Assembly: GCF_003439125.1 (NCBI RefSeq) | Contig: NZ_QSUU01000015.1 | Span: 14,020-65,007 of the forward strand | From: Collinsella sp. OM04-5 | Lineage (GTDB): Bacteria; Actinomycetota; Coriobacteriia; Coriobacteriales; Coriobacteriaceae | Length of the DNA: 50,988 bases | Reading direction: 5' to 3' | Part shown: positions 36,289 to 44,685 of the stretch, in pieces | Layout: the number at the start of each line of letters is the position of its first letter | Position numbering within the stretch: the stretch's first letter is position 1 | The notes under the pieces: generated by a model | The model's database searches: none | What the model was told of the DNA's origin: nothing | What the model saw: only the letters and a program-made list of their open reading frames with translations | Position numbers and translations under genes: made by a program

Positions 36289-36426
36289 GGGATGCGGTTT
36301 CCTTTTGAGCGCCGATTCGGAAAGTCCGTCCCGTTCCAGGCCAATATTCTGGGATGCAGTTTCCGCAGCCCACCCCATTTGGAAGGCGCATCCCATTATT
36401 TGGCTGAAAACTGGGGTGCGCTTTCC
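36289..36426. repeat. array A: five alternating copies of a 14-bp motif
   Basis: Copies of GGGAYGCRSTTTCC start at 36289 (+), 36319 (-), 36351 (+), 36381 (-) and 36413 (+), for example GGGATGCGGTTTCC, GGAAAGTCCGTCCC and GGGATGCAGTTTCC. Orientation alternates strictly and the step is 30, 32, 30, 32 bp. It lies in the 437-bp intergenic region between the divergent LuxR-type gene and the kinase operon; no gene is visible in that region. The spacer CCAGGCCAATATTCT before the third copy is also similar to a spacer in array B. Confidence 0.9.
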
Positions 36427-36583
36427 GAACGAGCCGAAACGGCCCGAATCGATCGGACCACCTCATCCCCGTTTCCTCGCCATCTGCCCGAGCGTGCTAC
36501 ACTAGCAGCATCTATGCCACCGCGAACGGCTCGGCCCCGCGCCCGCCGCTCGCAAACGAACTTTAAACGCACGAGGGTTGGCC

Positions 36584-38437
36584 ATGCCGCTTTTCTCGCA
36601 ACATACCGCCCGGTTCTCGCCGGACGTTCCTTTGGAGGGCACCAGCTCTCGCGAGCTGCTCAAGCGGTACCAGCCGCTCGAGACACTTGCGACCGGCGGT
36701 TTTGGCTCCATCGAGATCTGCCGCGACACGCACCTGCGCCGCCGCGTCGCCATTAAACGCATCCCCCTTATCAACGGTGCCGGCATGCCCGCTAGCGACA
36801 TCATGGATGTCCTGCGCGAGGCGCACACTGCCGCCATGCTTCAACATCCCAACATCGTGCAGGTCATCGACTTTACGCACGACACAGCCTATGCCTACCT
36901 GGTTATGGAATATGTCGATGGCATGTCGCTGGCCGAGTTTTTGCACCGCGCGGACGGCCACTCACTTACCTTTGACGAGGCCGCGGCCATTGCCGATGCC
37001 CTGGGCCAGGCGCTCACCTTCGCCCACAGTAATGGCGTACTCCACCTGGACATTAAGCCCGCCAACGTGCTCATCGACCACTCGGGCAATGTAAAGCTCA
37101 CCGACTTTGGCATGGCGCGGCTGTCGTCCGCCGGTGGCTTTGGCGGCTCACGCGGCGGCACCATCGGCTACATGCCGCCCGAGCAGCTCGATATCGAGAC
37201 CGGCACGGTCGACGAGCGCGCCGATGTCTTTGCCCTCGCCTGTGTGATCTACGAGGGCCTGTGCGGCAGCGCTCCTTTTATGGCGGCCACGCCCGCCGAC
37301 TCGCTCGGCCGCATCATCGGCGGCGCCACCTATCCCAGCGAGCTGATACCACACTTTCCCCCGGGAGCCGAGGCCGCGCTCATGAGCGCGCTCTCCCCCA
37401 TGCCGCAGGACCGCCCCAACAGCATCGAGGCATTTTGCGACCAGCTCCTTGCCGGTCTGGGCAGCGTGCGCGAAGGCCGTCGCAGCCTGGAGCAAATGGT
37501 TGGCGAACTTTCGGATGACGAGCAGGAGCTCGACGATATCGAGCCGTCGCACTACGAGGACGACACCATCGAAGTCGACCCCGCACTCGGCTGGGCAGGC
37601 ACGCGCTGGAGCCATGCGCGCGACTACGCCATGCACGCTATCTCGGCGCTAACGTGCGGCGCCTTTAGCTTTTTGCTGATGCAGACGGCCGGCGTCGCGG
37701 CGCTTCCCGGCCTGGTCATTGCGGCTATCGCGATCGGAGCGGCGGCCGGCCTGGCCCCCCAGATTGGCTCGGCCATCTCGGCTGTGGGCTTTTTGGTGCT
37801 CATGGCAAACGCCACCATGCAGGCACAGGGCGTCCTGTCGATGTTGCCCGTTGCGGTGATCTTTGCCGCCGCCATGTCCGGTTGGTGGATCGCCTGGGGT
37901 CGCACCGAGGCTGCCGCGAGCGCCGCACTCACCTGTGCACTCGCGCTTGGCTGTCTGACCGGCAATACCTTCCTGGCAGCTGGGGTCACCGCCGGCGTCG
38001 CGTCATTTTGGCTCGGCCCGGCAAGCGCCGCCGCGGCAACGGGCATGGGCGCACTTTTCGCCCGTCTGGCCACGGTCGCGCTTTCAGCCGGAGGCGTGCT
38101 GGGGCTCGGTAACGTTGCCGCAGCGCTGGGAGACCCACTCCTTTGGGCTGCCTTTGTGCTGGTAGCGGCAACTGCCGCGGCGTCATCTGCGCTGCTCAAC
38201 GCCCATGCCAAGCGTGCCGATCAGGGCTCAAACCTTGCCGTAATCGCCGCCATCGCTGTCGCCGGCATCGGCTGCGCAGCGGCGTCCTGTCTTGCACACC
38301 ATATGGAAATTGCCAGCCTTGCAGCCGCGGTCGTCGCCAAGGCGGCGGTTGCGGGAACCCTATCCTCTATAATCGTTGGGATATGCCTATATTTGCTCGG
38401 ATACCAAAGAACCTATACGGAGAGTGATCTTTCGTGA
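36584..38437 (+). CDS. Ser/Thr protein kinase with polytopic membrane domain
   Basis: 617 residues, first gene of the cell-envelope signalling operon. The kinase domain covers residues 25-290: glycine loop LATGGFGSIEI, VAIK with Lys58, HEL-type helix with Glu, catalytic HLDIKPANV (154-162, with Leu in place of the usual Arg) and DFG at 174-176, then GTIGYMPPEQ. An acidic linker (DDEQELDDIEPSHYEDD) leads to about eight to ten Ala-rich membrane helices (residues 350-610). It has no PASTA or other extracellular sensor domain. The ATG at 36584 follows GAGGG; a TTG two codons earlier was rejected. Its stop overlaps the fhaA-like start. Confidence 0.9.
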   Translation: MPLFSQHTARFSPDVPLEGTSSRELLKRYQPLETLATGGFGSIEICRDTHLRRRVAIKRIPLINGAGMPASDIMDVLREAHTAAMLQHPNIVQVIDFTHDTAYAYLVMEYVDGMSLAEFLHRADGHSLTFDEAAAIADALGQALTFAHSNGVLHLDIKPANVLIDHSGNVKLTDFGMARLSSAGGFGGSRGGTIGYMPPEQLDIETGTVDERADVFALACVIYEGLCGSAPFMAATPADSLGRIIGGATYPSELIPHFPPGAEAALMSALSPMPQDRPNSIEAFCDQLLAGLGSVREGRRSLEQMVGELSDDEQELDDIEPSHYEDDTIEVDPALGWAGTRWSHARDYAMHAISALTCGAFSFLLMQTAGVAALPGLVIAAIAIGAAAGLAPQIGSAISAVGFLVLMANATMQAQGVLSMLPVAVIFAAAMSGWWIAWGRTEAAASAALTCALALGCLTGNTFLAAGVTAGVASFWLGPASAAAATGMGALFARLATVALSAGGVLGLGNVAAALGDPLLWAAFVLVAATAAASSALLNAHAKRADQGSNLAVIAAIAVAGIGCAAASCLAHHMEIASLAAAVVAKAAVAGTLSSIIVGICLYLLGYQRTYTESDLS

Positions 38438-39447
38438 ACTTCCTGAACATCTTCGAGGACCACGTGGCCGGCATCTTCGGTGCCACCCGTGCCCCGTTCT
38501 CCTTTAAGAAGCTTGCCAAGCAGGCCGCTCGCGACATGGAGGATCAGACTCTGGTGATCAACGGCGTCAACACGGCGCCGGCACTCTATACCATCCTGAT
38601 CGCCGCCGACGACGATCCCATGCTCGCCCCGTTCTACCCCGAGCTTTCGCGCGAGGTCCGCGAGTTTGTGAAGGCGCAGGCCGAAAAGCGCCGCTATGTC
38701 TTTGTCGGCGAGCCCCTCGTGCGCTTTATGATCGATCCGCAGCTGCGCGCCGGCAAGTTCTCGGTCTTTGCCGAGAACGTCGATGCCCCCACGCTCGGCC
38801 GCCTGTACGAAGAAGAGCGCGCCTATCAAAACGGTCTGGGCCAAAACAACTCCGCGGCAAGCCGTGCCGCCAGCGCCCCGCGCGCCGGCCAGCAGCAGTT
38901 TGCTGCCCCGCAGCAGCAGCGCCCCGCCGCCATGCCCCAGCAGCAGCCGACGCCTCGCGCCGCCGCTCCCGACCCGCTTGCCGTGGCAGACCCCTTCGCG
39001 CCTAGCGTCCCCGACCCCGCCGCAGCACCCATCCCGGTGCCGCAGACCGTCTCGCGCGACGCGCTTGCCGGCATGGGCGGAGCCGCCGCGACCGGTGCCG
39101 CCGTGGGCCTAGGCGCCGCAGCCGACATCGCCTCCAACATGGCGAGCACTCGCGCCCCGCAGCGCCCGCTCGCCCAGCTCGTCGACGTCGTGAGCGGCGA
39201 GAGCCATAGCATCACCTCCGCACAGGTGACTATCGGTCGCGAGCGCTCGGTTTCCGATATTGCCCTGCGCGACCCCAACGTGTCGCGCCGCCACGCCCAG
39301 CTCACCTTTACGGGCTCGGATTGGTCGATCGAGGACCTCAATTCCACCAACGGCACGCTCGTCAACAACCGCCGCATTACGCGCTGCCCGCTGCGCAACG
39401 GCGATCTGCTGACGTTTGGCCTGAGCACCTTTGAATTTAGGGGATAG
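38434..39447 (+). CDS. fhaA: FhaA-like protein (DUF3662 plus FHA)
   Basis: 337 residues from a GTG overlapping the kinase stop. Residues 1-125 are the DUF3662 domain of FhaA proteins (FEDHVAGIFGATRAPFSFKKLAKQ...). A Gln/Pro/Ala-rich linker (about 135-235) follows, then a C-terminal FHA domain (ITIGRERSVSDI-like, VSRRHAQLTF, DLNSTNGTLVNNRRI). In mycobacteria FhaA links Ser/Thr kinases to peptidoglycan precursor export. Here it sits in the equivalent operon before fhaB, the phosphatase and the SEDS-PBP gene, so a similar role is likely. Confidence 0.93.
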   Translation: MNFLNIFEDHVAGIFGATRAPFSFKKLAKQAARDMEDQTLVINGVNTAPALYTILIAADDDPMLAPFYPELSREVREFVKAQAEKRRYVFVGEPLVRFMIDPQLRAGKFSVFAENVDAPTLGRLYEEERAYQNGLGQNNSAASRAASAPRAGQQQFAAPQQQRPAAMPQQQPTPRAAAPDPLAVADPFAPSVPDPAAAPIPVPQTVSRDALAGMGGAAATGAAVGLGAAADIASNMASTRAPQRPLAQLVDVVSGESHSITSAQVTIGRERSVSDIALRDPNVSRRHAQLTFTGSDWSIEDLNSTNGTLVNNRRITRCPLRNGDLLTFGLSTFEFRG

Positions 39448-39453
39448 TCGCTT

Positions 39454-39870
39454 ATGAACATCGATATCGTCCTTTTTGCAGGCCGCATCGTCCTGGTCGC
39501 CCTGCTCTATATCTTCCTGTTCGCCGTCATGAAGACCGGCGTGGGACTTGTGCGCGGACAGCGCCGCGACTCGGCTATCTGGACGATCGATGTGGACAAG
39601 GGCCCGCGCGGCATCCGTGGCATCCACGTAGACATGCTCGGCCCCGTCATCGTCGGTCGCTCGCCATCTTCGGACATCTGCATCAACGAACCGTTCGTCT
39701 CGGCCTCGCATGCGCGCTTTTCGCTGCAGGGCCCGGCGCTCATCATCGAGGACCTCAACTCGCTTAACGGCACGCTCGTCAACGGCCGCCAGCTCGTGGA
39801 GCCCGCGACGCTGCGTGAGGGCGACGAAGTCCAGATTGGCGACGTGGTCATGAAGGTGAACCGTCGATGA
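39454..39870 (+). CDS. fhaB: FhaB-like membrane FHA protein
   Basis: 138 residues. One N-terminal transmembrane helix (IVLFAGRIVLVALLYIFLFAVM) and a cytoplasmic FHA domain (VIVGRSPSSDI, VSASHARFSL, DLNSLNGTLVNGRQL) match FhaB/FipA of actinobacteria in length and layout. These proteins bind phosphorylated division or cell-wall partners. It starts 6 bp after fhaA, and its stop overlaps the phosphatase start. Confidence 0.93.
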   Translation: MNIDIVLFAGRIVLVALLYIFLFAVMKTGVGLVRGQRRDSAIWTIDVDKGPRGIRGIHVDMLGPVIVGRSPSSDICINEPFVSASHARFSLQGPALIIEDLNSLNGTLVNGRQLVEPATLREGDEVQIGDVVMKVNRR

Positions 39871-41666
39871 TCGACGAGGAGAACAAGTCCGCAACTATGA
39901 CCGAGGCACCGGCTGCCGCCACAGCTGCGCCGGCCCACGCCGCTCCGGCGGGCTCCGCACCCGTGGAACCCGAGGACACCGTGTTCTCCCTGCCTCTTTC
40001 GCATGTAACGCATGATATTTCGGATCTCGCCGATAACGAGGACGAAGAGGATGCCGTAGCGGCGCCCATCGGCGCACATGCTGCGGAACAGCCCACAGCG
40101 CCCGAAGCAACCCCGGCGCCGGCTCACTTTGCAGAGCCCGTCGCCGCGGCAATCAACGAGAGCGCTGCGGTGTTTGCGGCACCCGAGCCCGCCGCGCCGG
40201 CGTTTCCCATAGCCCCGGCATCCGAGGTTGCGCCCGCGTCTACGCCGGCGCCCGAGCCTATAGACGTCAGCCCGCAAGACGACGAGTCGACCGCCCGCGC
40301 GCCCGAGGAGCCCGGCTCCCCGGACACCGGCGATTCCGAATCAAACGCCGAGACCGACACCGTCTCTCCCGGTGACACAGCCGAGATCGACGTTGCCGCC
40401 GTTGAGACCAAGCTCAAAGACCCCGGCTCGACCATGAGCTTTGAGCCCCTGACCGAGGAGCGCATCGAGACCGACTCGACCTATGATGCCGGCACCACCA
40501 CGCAACTCATGTGGGGCGCCCGCTCTGACGTTGGCTGCGTACGCCCGCACAATGAGGATTCCTACCTGGTGCAGTCGCCGCTCTTTTGCGTATGCGACGG
40601 CATGGGCGGTCACGCCGCCGGCGAGGTAGCCTCTTCCATTGCCGTCGAGACTATTGCCAAGACGGCCCCGCAGTCCGCCGACGCAGCACGCCTGGCCGCA
40701 GCCGTCGAGGCAGCCAACGCCGCCGTAATCGAGGCGGCCCTGAACGGCCTGGGCAAGCCCGGCATGGGCTGCACAGCCACTTGCGCCTATATCGAAAACG
40801 ACACGCTCGCCATCGCCCACGTGGGTGACTCTCGCGCCTACCTGCTCCACGAGGGCACGCTCATCCGCGTGACCCGCGACCACTCCTACGTGGAGGAGCT
40901 CGTGGACGCCGGTGAGATTACGGCAGACGAGGCTCGCGTCCACCCCAACCGCTCGGTCATCACCCGTGCGCTGGGCTCGGACCCCGCCATGTATGCCGAC
41001 CACTTCACTCTGCATATCGAGGAAGGCGACCGCCTGATCCTGTGCTCCGACGGCCTTTCGAGCATGATTCCCGATAGCGATATCGAGAACATCGCCACGC
41101 AGTCCTCAACCGCGCAAATCTGCGTCGACAACCTAGTGGACGCGGCGCTTGCCGCCGGCGGCCACGACAACGTGACCGTAGTAGTCGTTGACCTGGTTGA
41201 CGATGGCGTTATGCGCGAGGCGCAACGCGTGCGTCGCCGCAACGTCACCATCGGCGTCGTCTTAGGTCTCGTCTTGGTGCTGGCGGCTGCCATCTGGGCC
41301 TACACGGGTGTCACCGGCTCGTACTACCTGGGTACCTACCAGGGCAATGTCGCCGTCTGGCGCGGCCTGCCCGGCAAGCCGCTCGGACTCAAGCTCCACT
41401 GGCTCGAAAGCGAAACCAGTATCAAGCTGTCCGACCTGCCCGAAGACACGCAAAACCGCCTCAAGGCGGGCATTCCGCAAACAAGTGTCGACGATGCGCA
41501 GGACACGATATCCAAGTACCGCCACCAGATCGACGAGGAGCAGACCCGCCAGGTGATCGACGCGCAAACGATTCGCGACAACACCGACCAGGGATCGACC
41601 TCCGAATCAGATTCCGAGAAAACCGCCGAACAGTCCGCCGAGGCCGAAGCCTCCGAAAAGAACTAG
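39867..41666 (+). CDS. pstP: PP2C-type Ser/Thr protein phosphatase, membrane-anchored
   Basis: 599 residues with ATGA overlap to fhaB. An N-terminal disordered Ala/Pro/Glu region (about 1-205) is unusual compared with PstP of other actinobacteria, which start with the catalytic domain. The PP2C domain (about 212-455) has the metal-binding motifs RPHNEDSYLV, CDGMGGHAAGEVAS, GDSRAYLL, LILCSDGLSSMI and GGHDNVTVVVVD. A transmembrane helix (NVTIGVVLGLVLVLAAAIWAY) and an external domain of about 120 residues follow. It should dephosphorylate the kinases and substrates of this operon. Confidence 0.93.
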   Translation: MIDEENKSATMTEAPAAATAAPAHAAPAGSAPVEPEDTVFSLPLSHVTHDISDLADNEDEEDAVAAPIGAHAAEQPTAPEATPAPAHFAEPVAAAINESAAVFAAPEPAAPAFPIAPASEVAPASTPAPEPIDVSPQDDESTARAPEEPGSPDTGDSESNAETDTVSPGDTAEIDVAAVETKLKDPGSTMSFEPLTEERIETDSTYDAGTTTQLMWGARSDVGCVRPHNEDSYLVQSPLFCVCDGMGGHAAGEVASSIAVETIAKTAPQSADAARLAAAVEAANAAVIEAALNGLGKPGMGCTATCAYIENDTLAIAHVGDSRAYLLHEGTLIRVTRDHSYVEELVDAGEITADEARVHPNRSVITRALGSDPAMYADHFTLHIEEGDRLILCSDGLSSMIPDSDIENIATQSSTAQICVDNLVDAALAAGGHDNVTVVVVDLVDDGVMREAQRVRRRNVTIGVVLGLVLVLAAAIWAYTGVTGSYYLGTYQGNVAVWRGLPGKPLGLKLHWLESETSIKLSDLPEDTQNRLKAGIPQTSVDDAQDTISKYRHQIDEEQTRQVIDAQTIRDNTDQGSTSESDSEKTAEQSAEAEASEKN

Positions 41667-41682
41667 AAAGGGAGTGCCGCTT

Positions 41683-44553
41683 ATGAGTCGCCGCAACACC
41701 GAGCTGCTCTTGCTCATCGCCTCGGCGTTCCCCGTCATCCTGCTGTATGCGATGTACGTCCTCACCACGGGCGCTGCCATCTCCTTTGAGACGCTCGCCG
41801 TACCGATCGGCCTCTTTGCCGCCTTTGCCGCGGCCCACATTGCCGTGCGCATCTTGGCGCCCGGTGCCGACCCCGCCATCCTGCCCATTGTCTTTGTGCT
41901 TTCGGGCATCGGCATCACGTTCGTGACGCGTCTCGCCCCCGCTCTCGCCATCTCACAGCTCATCATCCTGTTTGTCTCGGTGGCCCTGATGGTGGGAACG
42001 CTCGCGTTGGTTAAGAACCTCGACGTAGTCATGCGCTACAAGTACACCTTTGGCATTATCGGCATCATTCTGTTGATGCTGCCTATCTTTATCGGCACCA
42101 CGATCTCGGGCTCCAAGCTGTGGATTCGCATCGCGGGCTTTACCATCCAGCCCGGCGAGTTCGCCAAGGTCTTTATCGTGCTGTTCCTGGCCGGGTACCT
42201 GGCCGAGAACCGCGAGCTGCTCTCCATCTCCAACCGCAAGATCCTGGGCTTTAAGATCCCTCGCCTGCGACTGCTGCTGCCGCTGTTTGCCGTGTGGGGT
42301 GTGTGCCTGCTCGTCGTCGTCTTCGAACGCGATCTGGGTTCGGCCGTGCTGTTCTACACCATCTTCTTGCTGATGCTCTACGTTGCCACGGGACGATTCT
42401 CGTATGTCGTTATCGGCCTTGCGCTCTTAGCCGTTGGAGCCGTGGGCGCCTACAAGTTCCTGTCTCACGTTCAGGTGCGTTTCCAGGTTTGGGTCGATCC
42501 GTTTAAGGACGCCCAGGGCCAGGGCTACCAGATCGTCCAGTCGCTCTTCTCGCTTGCCGATGGCGGTCTGGTCGGTGTTGGTATCGGCAACGGCATGGCC
42601 AACAACATCCCTGTCGTCGAGTCCGACTTTATCTTCTCGGCCATCGGCGAGGAGATGGGCCTTTTGGGCGGCGGCGCCGTGCTCATCCTGTTTATGCTCT
42701 TTGCCGTGCGTGGCCTCACCACGGCTGCCCGCGCTAAATCCGACCTCGCCGCCTTTAGCGCCACGGGCCTTACGGCCGCCATCAGCTTCCAGGCCTTTTT
42801 AATCGTGGGCGGCGTTACCCGCCTGATCCCGCTGACCGGCGTCACCCTACCCTTTATGAGCCAGGGCGGTTCCTCGCTGCTGGCAAGCTTTATCATCGTC
42901 GCGCTCCTGCTGCGCGCCGGTGACGAGGCGACCGGACGCGAGGCCGAGCTTACCGGCACCGGCACTATGGCCGCCATCACCGATGATCAGGTCGCATCTG
43001 CCGCCGCCCCGACGGGCACGCGCTTTGCCACCTCGTCTTCCTACGGCAGCGGCAGCCATTCCGTCGGCTCGCGCATGCGCCGTCGCCTGCTCGACACGCC
43101 TGAATCCGGTGTGCTCGGCCGCGTTGCGCTCGCCAACCGTCTAACCCGTGCGGTGCTCGCCTTTACGGCGCTGTTCGCCATCCTTATCGGCAACCTCACC
43201 TATGTCCAGGTCATCAAGGCCAAGGACTATCAGGATATGCCGACCAACAACCACACTATCGCCCGCTCCAAGTACATCCAGCGCGGTTCCATCATCACGT
43301 CCGACGGCGTGACGCTGGCCGAGTCGCTGCAGCAGGAGGACGGCACCTACGTACGCTCCTACCCCAACGGCAACCTGGCAGCGCACGTGGTTGGCTACGT
43401 GAGCCAGCAGTATGGCACCACCGCCATCGAGAGTGTCATGAACGACACGCTCACCGGCTCTAAGGATTACTCCAGCTGGAACAACGCCATCGCTTCGCTC
43501 GCGGGCCAGACCCAGCCGGGCAACACCGCCAAGCTCACCATCGACTCGCGTATCCAGACGGCGGCCGAGCAGGCGCTCAAGGGCTTTAAGGGCGCTGTAG
43601 TGGTCATCGACCCGCGTACCGGTGCGGTGCTCGCATGCGCCAGCTCGCCCACCTATGATAACACCAACATCGACGCCCTGCTGCAGGCGGGCGGCGGCGA
43701 GGACGGCTCCATGTACAATCGCGCCATGGACGCGCTGTACACGCCGGGCTCCACGTTTAAGGTCGTTACGCTTTCCGCGGCACTCGAGACCGGCACCGCC
43801 AGCCTTACCAGCACCTACCAGGCGCCCGGCTCCATGGACATCGGCAACGCACCGGTCACCAACTATGCCAACGAGAGCTACGGCACCATCAGCCTGCAGC
43901 AGGCCTTTGCCGTGTCTTCCAACGTCGTCTTTGGCCAGGTGGCAAACGAAGTTGGCGCAAACACGCTCGTGCAGTTTGCCAACGCCTTTGGCTACGGCCA
44001 AAAGCTCGGCCAAGACCTGACCTCCGCGGCCTCCATCATGGCCGACCCGTCGCTCATGACCGAGTGGGAGACCGCCTGGGCCGGCGCCGGCCAGCCTGTC
44101 GGCATGGACCACACGCCCGGGCCGCAGACCACCGTCATGCAAAACGCCGTGATTGCCGCCGCCATCGCTAACAGTGGCGTGGTCATGGACCCGTACTTTG
44201 TAGCCCAGGTACTCGCCCCGGACGGAACTGTGGTCAAGACCACGCAGTCCCGCTCGCTGGGTCAGGCCGTCAGCTCCGCCACGGCCGACCAGGTCAAGCA
44301 GGCCATGCTCGCCGTCGTCCAGTCCGGTACCGGCACCGATGCCCAGGTCCCCGGCGTCAAGGTCGCCGGCAAGACCGGCTCGGCCGAGACCGGCGGCACC
44401 AACGTCAACTCGATGTTCGTTGGCTTTGCACCTTACGATTCACCCACGGTCGCCATCTCGGTGGCCTTGGAGGATTACGACAAACACGACGTCAAGGCGG
44501 CCAAGATTGCCGGCATCGTCCTGACCGCGGCGCTCGCCGCACAGGGAGCGTGA
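41683..44553 (+). CDS. fused SEDS glycosyltransferase (FtsW/RodA) and class B penicillin-binding protein
   Basis: 956 residues that combine two normally separate partners of peptidoglycan synthesis. Residues 1-420 are a SEDS protein with about ten helices and the motifs KLWIRIAGFTIQPGEFAKV and ESDFIFSAIGEEMG. After a linker of about 60 residues comes a membrane helix (AVLAFTALFAILIGNLTYVQV) and a class B PBP. Its transpeptidase motifs are S690TFK, S745SN and K897TG. In related operons rodA and pbpA are adjacent genes; here there is no stop or start between them. The ATG at 41683 follows AAAGGGAG. It makes and crosslinks glycan strands outside the membrane. Confidence 0.95.
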   Translation: MSRRNTELLLLIASAFPVILLYAMYVLTTGAAISFETLAVPIGLFAAFAAAHIAVRILAPGADPAILPIVFVLSGIGITFVTRLAPALAISQLIILFVSVALMVGTLALVKNLDVVMRYKYTFGIIGIILLMLPIFIGTTISGSKLWIRIAGFTIQPGEFAKVFIVLFLAGYLAENRELLSISNRKILGFKIPRLRLLLPLFAVWGVCLLVVVFERDLGSAVLFYTIFLLMLYVATGRFSYVVIGLALLAVGAVGAYKFLSHVQVRFQVWVDPFKDAQGQGYQIVQSLFSLADGGLVGVGIGNGMANNIPVVESDFIFSAIGEEMGLLGGGAVLILFMLFAVRGLTTAARAKSDLAAFSATGLTAAISFQAFLIVGGVTRLIPLTGVTLPFMSQGGSSLLASFIIVALLLRAGDEATGREAELTGTGTMAAITDDQVASAAAPTGTRFATSSSYGSGSHSVGSRMRRRLLDTPESGVLGRVALANRLTRAVLAFTALFAILIGNLTYVQVIKAKDYQDMPTNNHTIARSKYIQRGSIITSDGVTLAESLQQEDGTYVRSYPNGNLAAHVVGYVSQQYGTTAIESVMNDTLTGSKDYSSWNNAIASLAGQTQPGNTAKLTIDSRIQTAAEQALKGFKGAVVVIDPRTGAVLACASSPTYDNTNIDALLQAGGGEDGSMYNRAMDALYTPGSTFKVVTLSAALETGTASLTSTYQAPGSMDIGNAPVTNYANESYGTISLQQAFAVSSNVVFGQVANEVGANTLVQFANAFGYGQKLGQDLTSAASIMADPSLMTEWETAWAGAGQPVGMDHTPGPQTTVMQNAVIAAAIANSGVVMDPYFVAQVLAPDGTVVKTTQSRSLGQAVSSATADQVKQAMLAVVQSGTGTDAQVPGVKVAGKTGSAETGGTNVNSMFVGFAPYDSPTVAISVALEDYDKHDVKAAKIAGIVLTAALAAQGA

Positions 44554-44685
44554 TGCCCATGATCGAATCGGACACCCGAGGCGCGCCGCGGCCGAAGAGT
44601 TAGCGGCAACGCGCCACACGGCCCCAGCGGCCACATCGTAGGTACTACACACATCGTTGAGCGAATAGTTATGTTAGGAGCAGGA

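Noticed and set aside
36289..36426. CRISPR array
   Set aside because: Units alternate in orientation, are only 14 bp and degenerate, and spacers are 16-18 nt; no cas genes are near. It does not fit a CRISPR.
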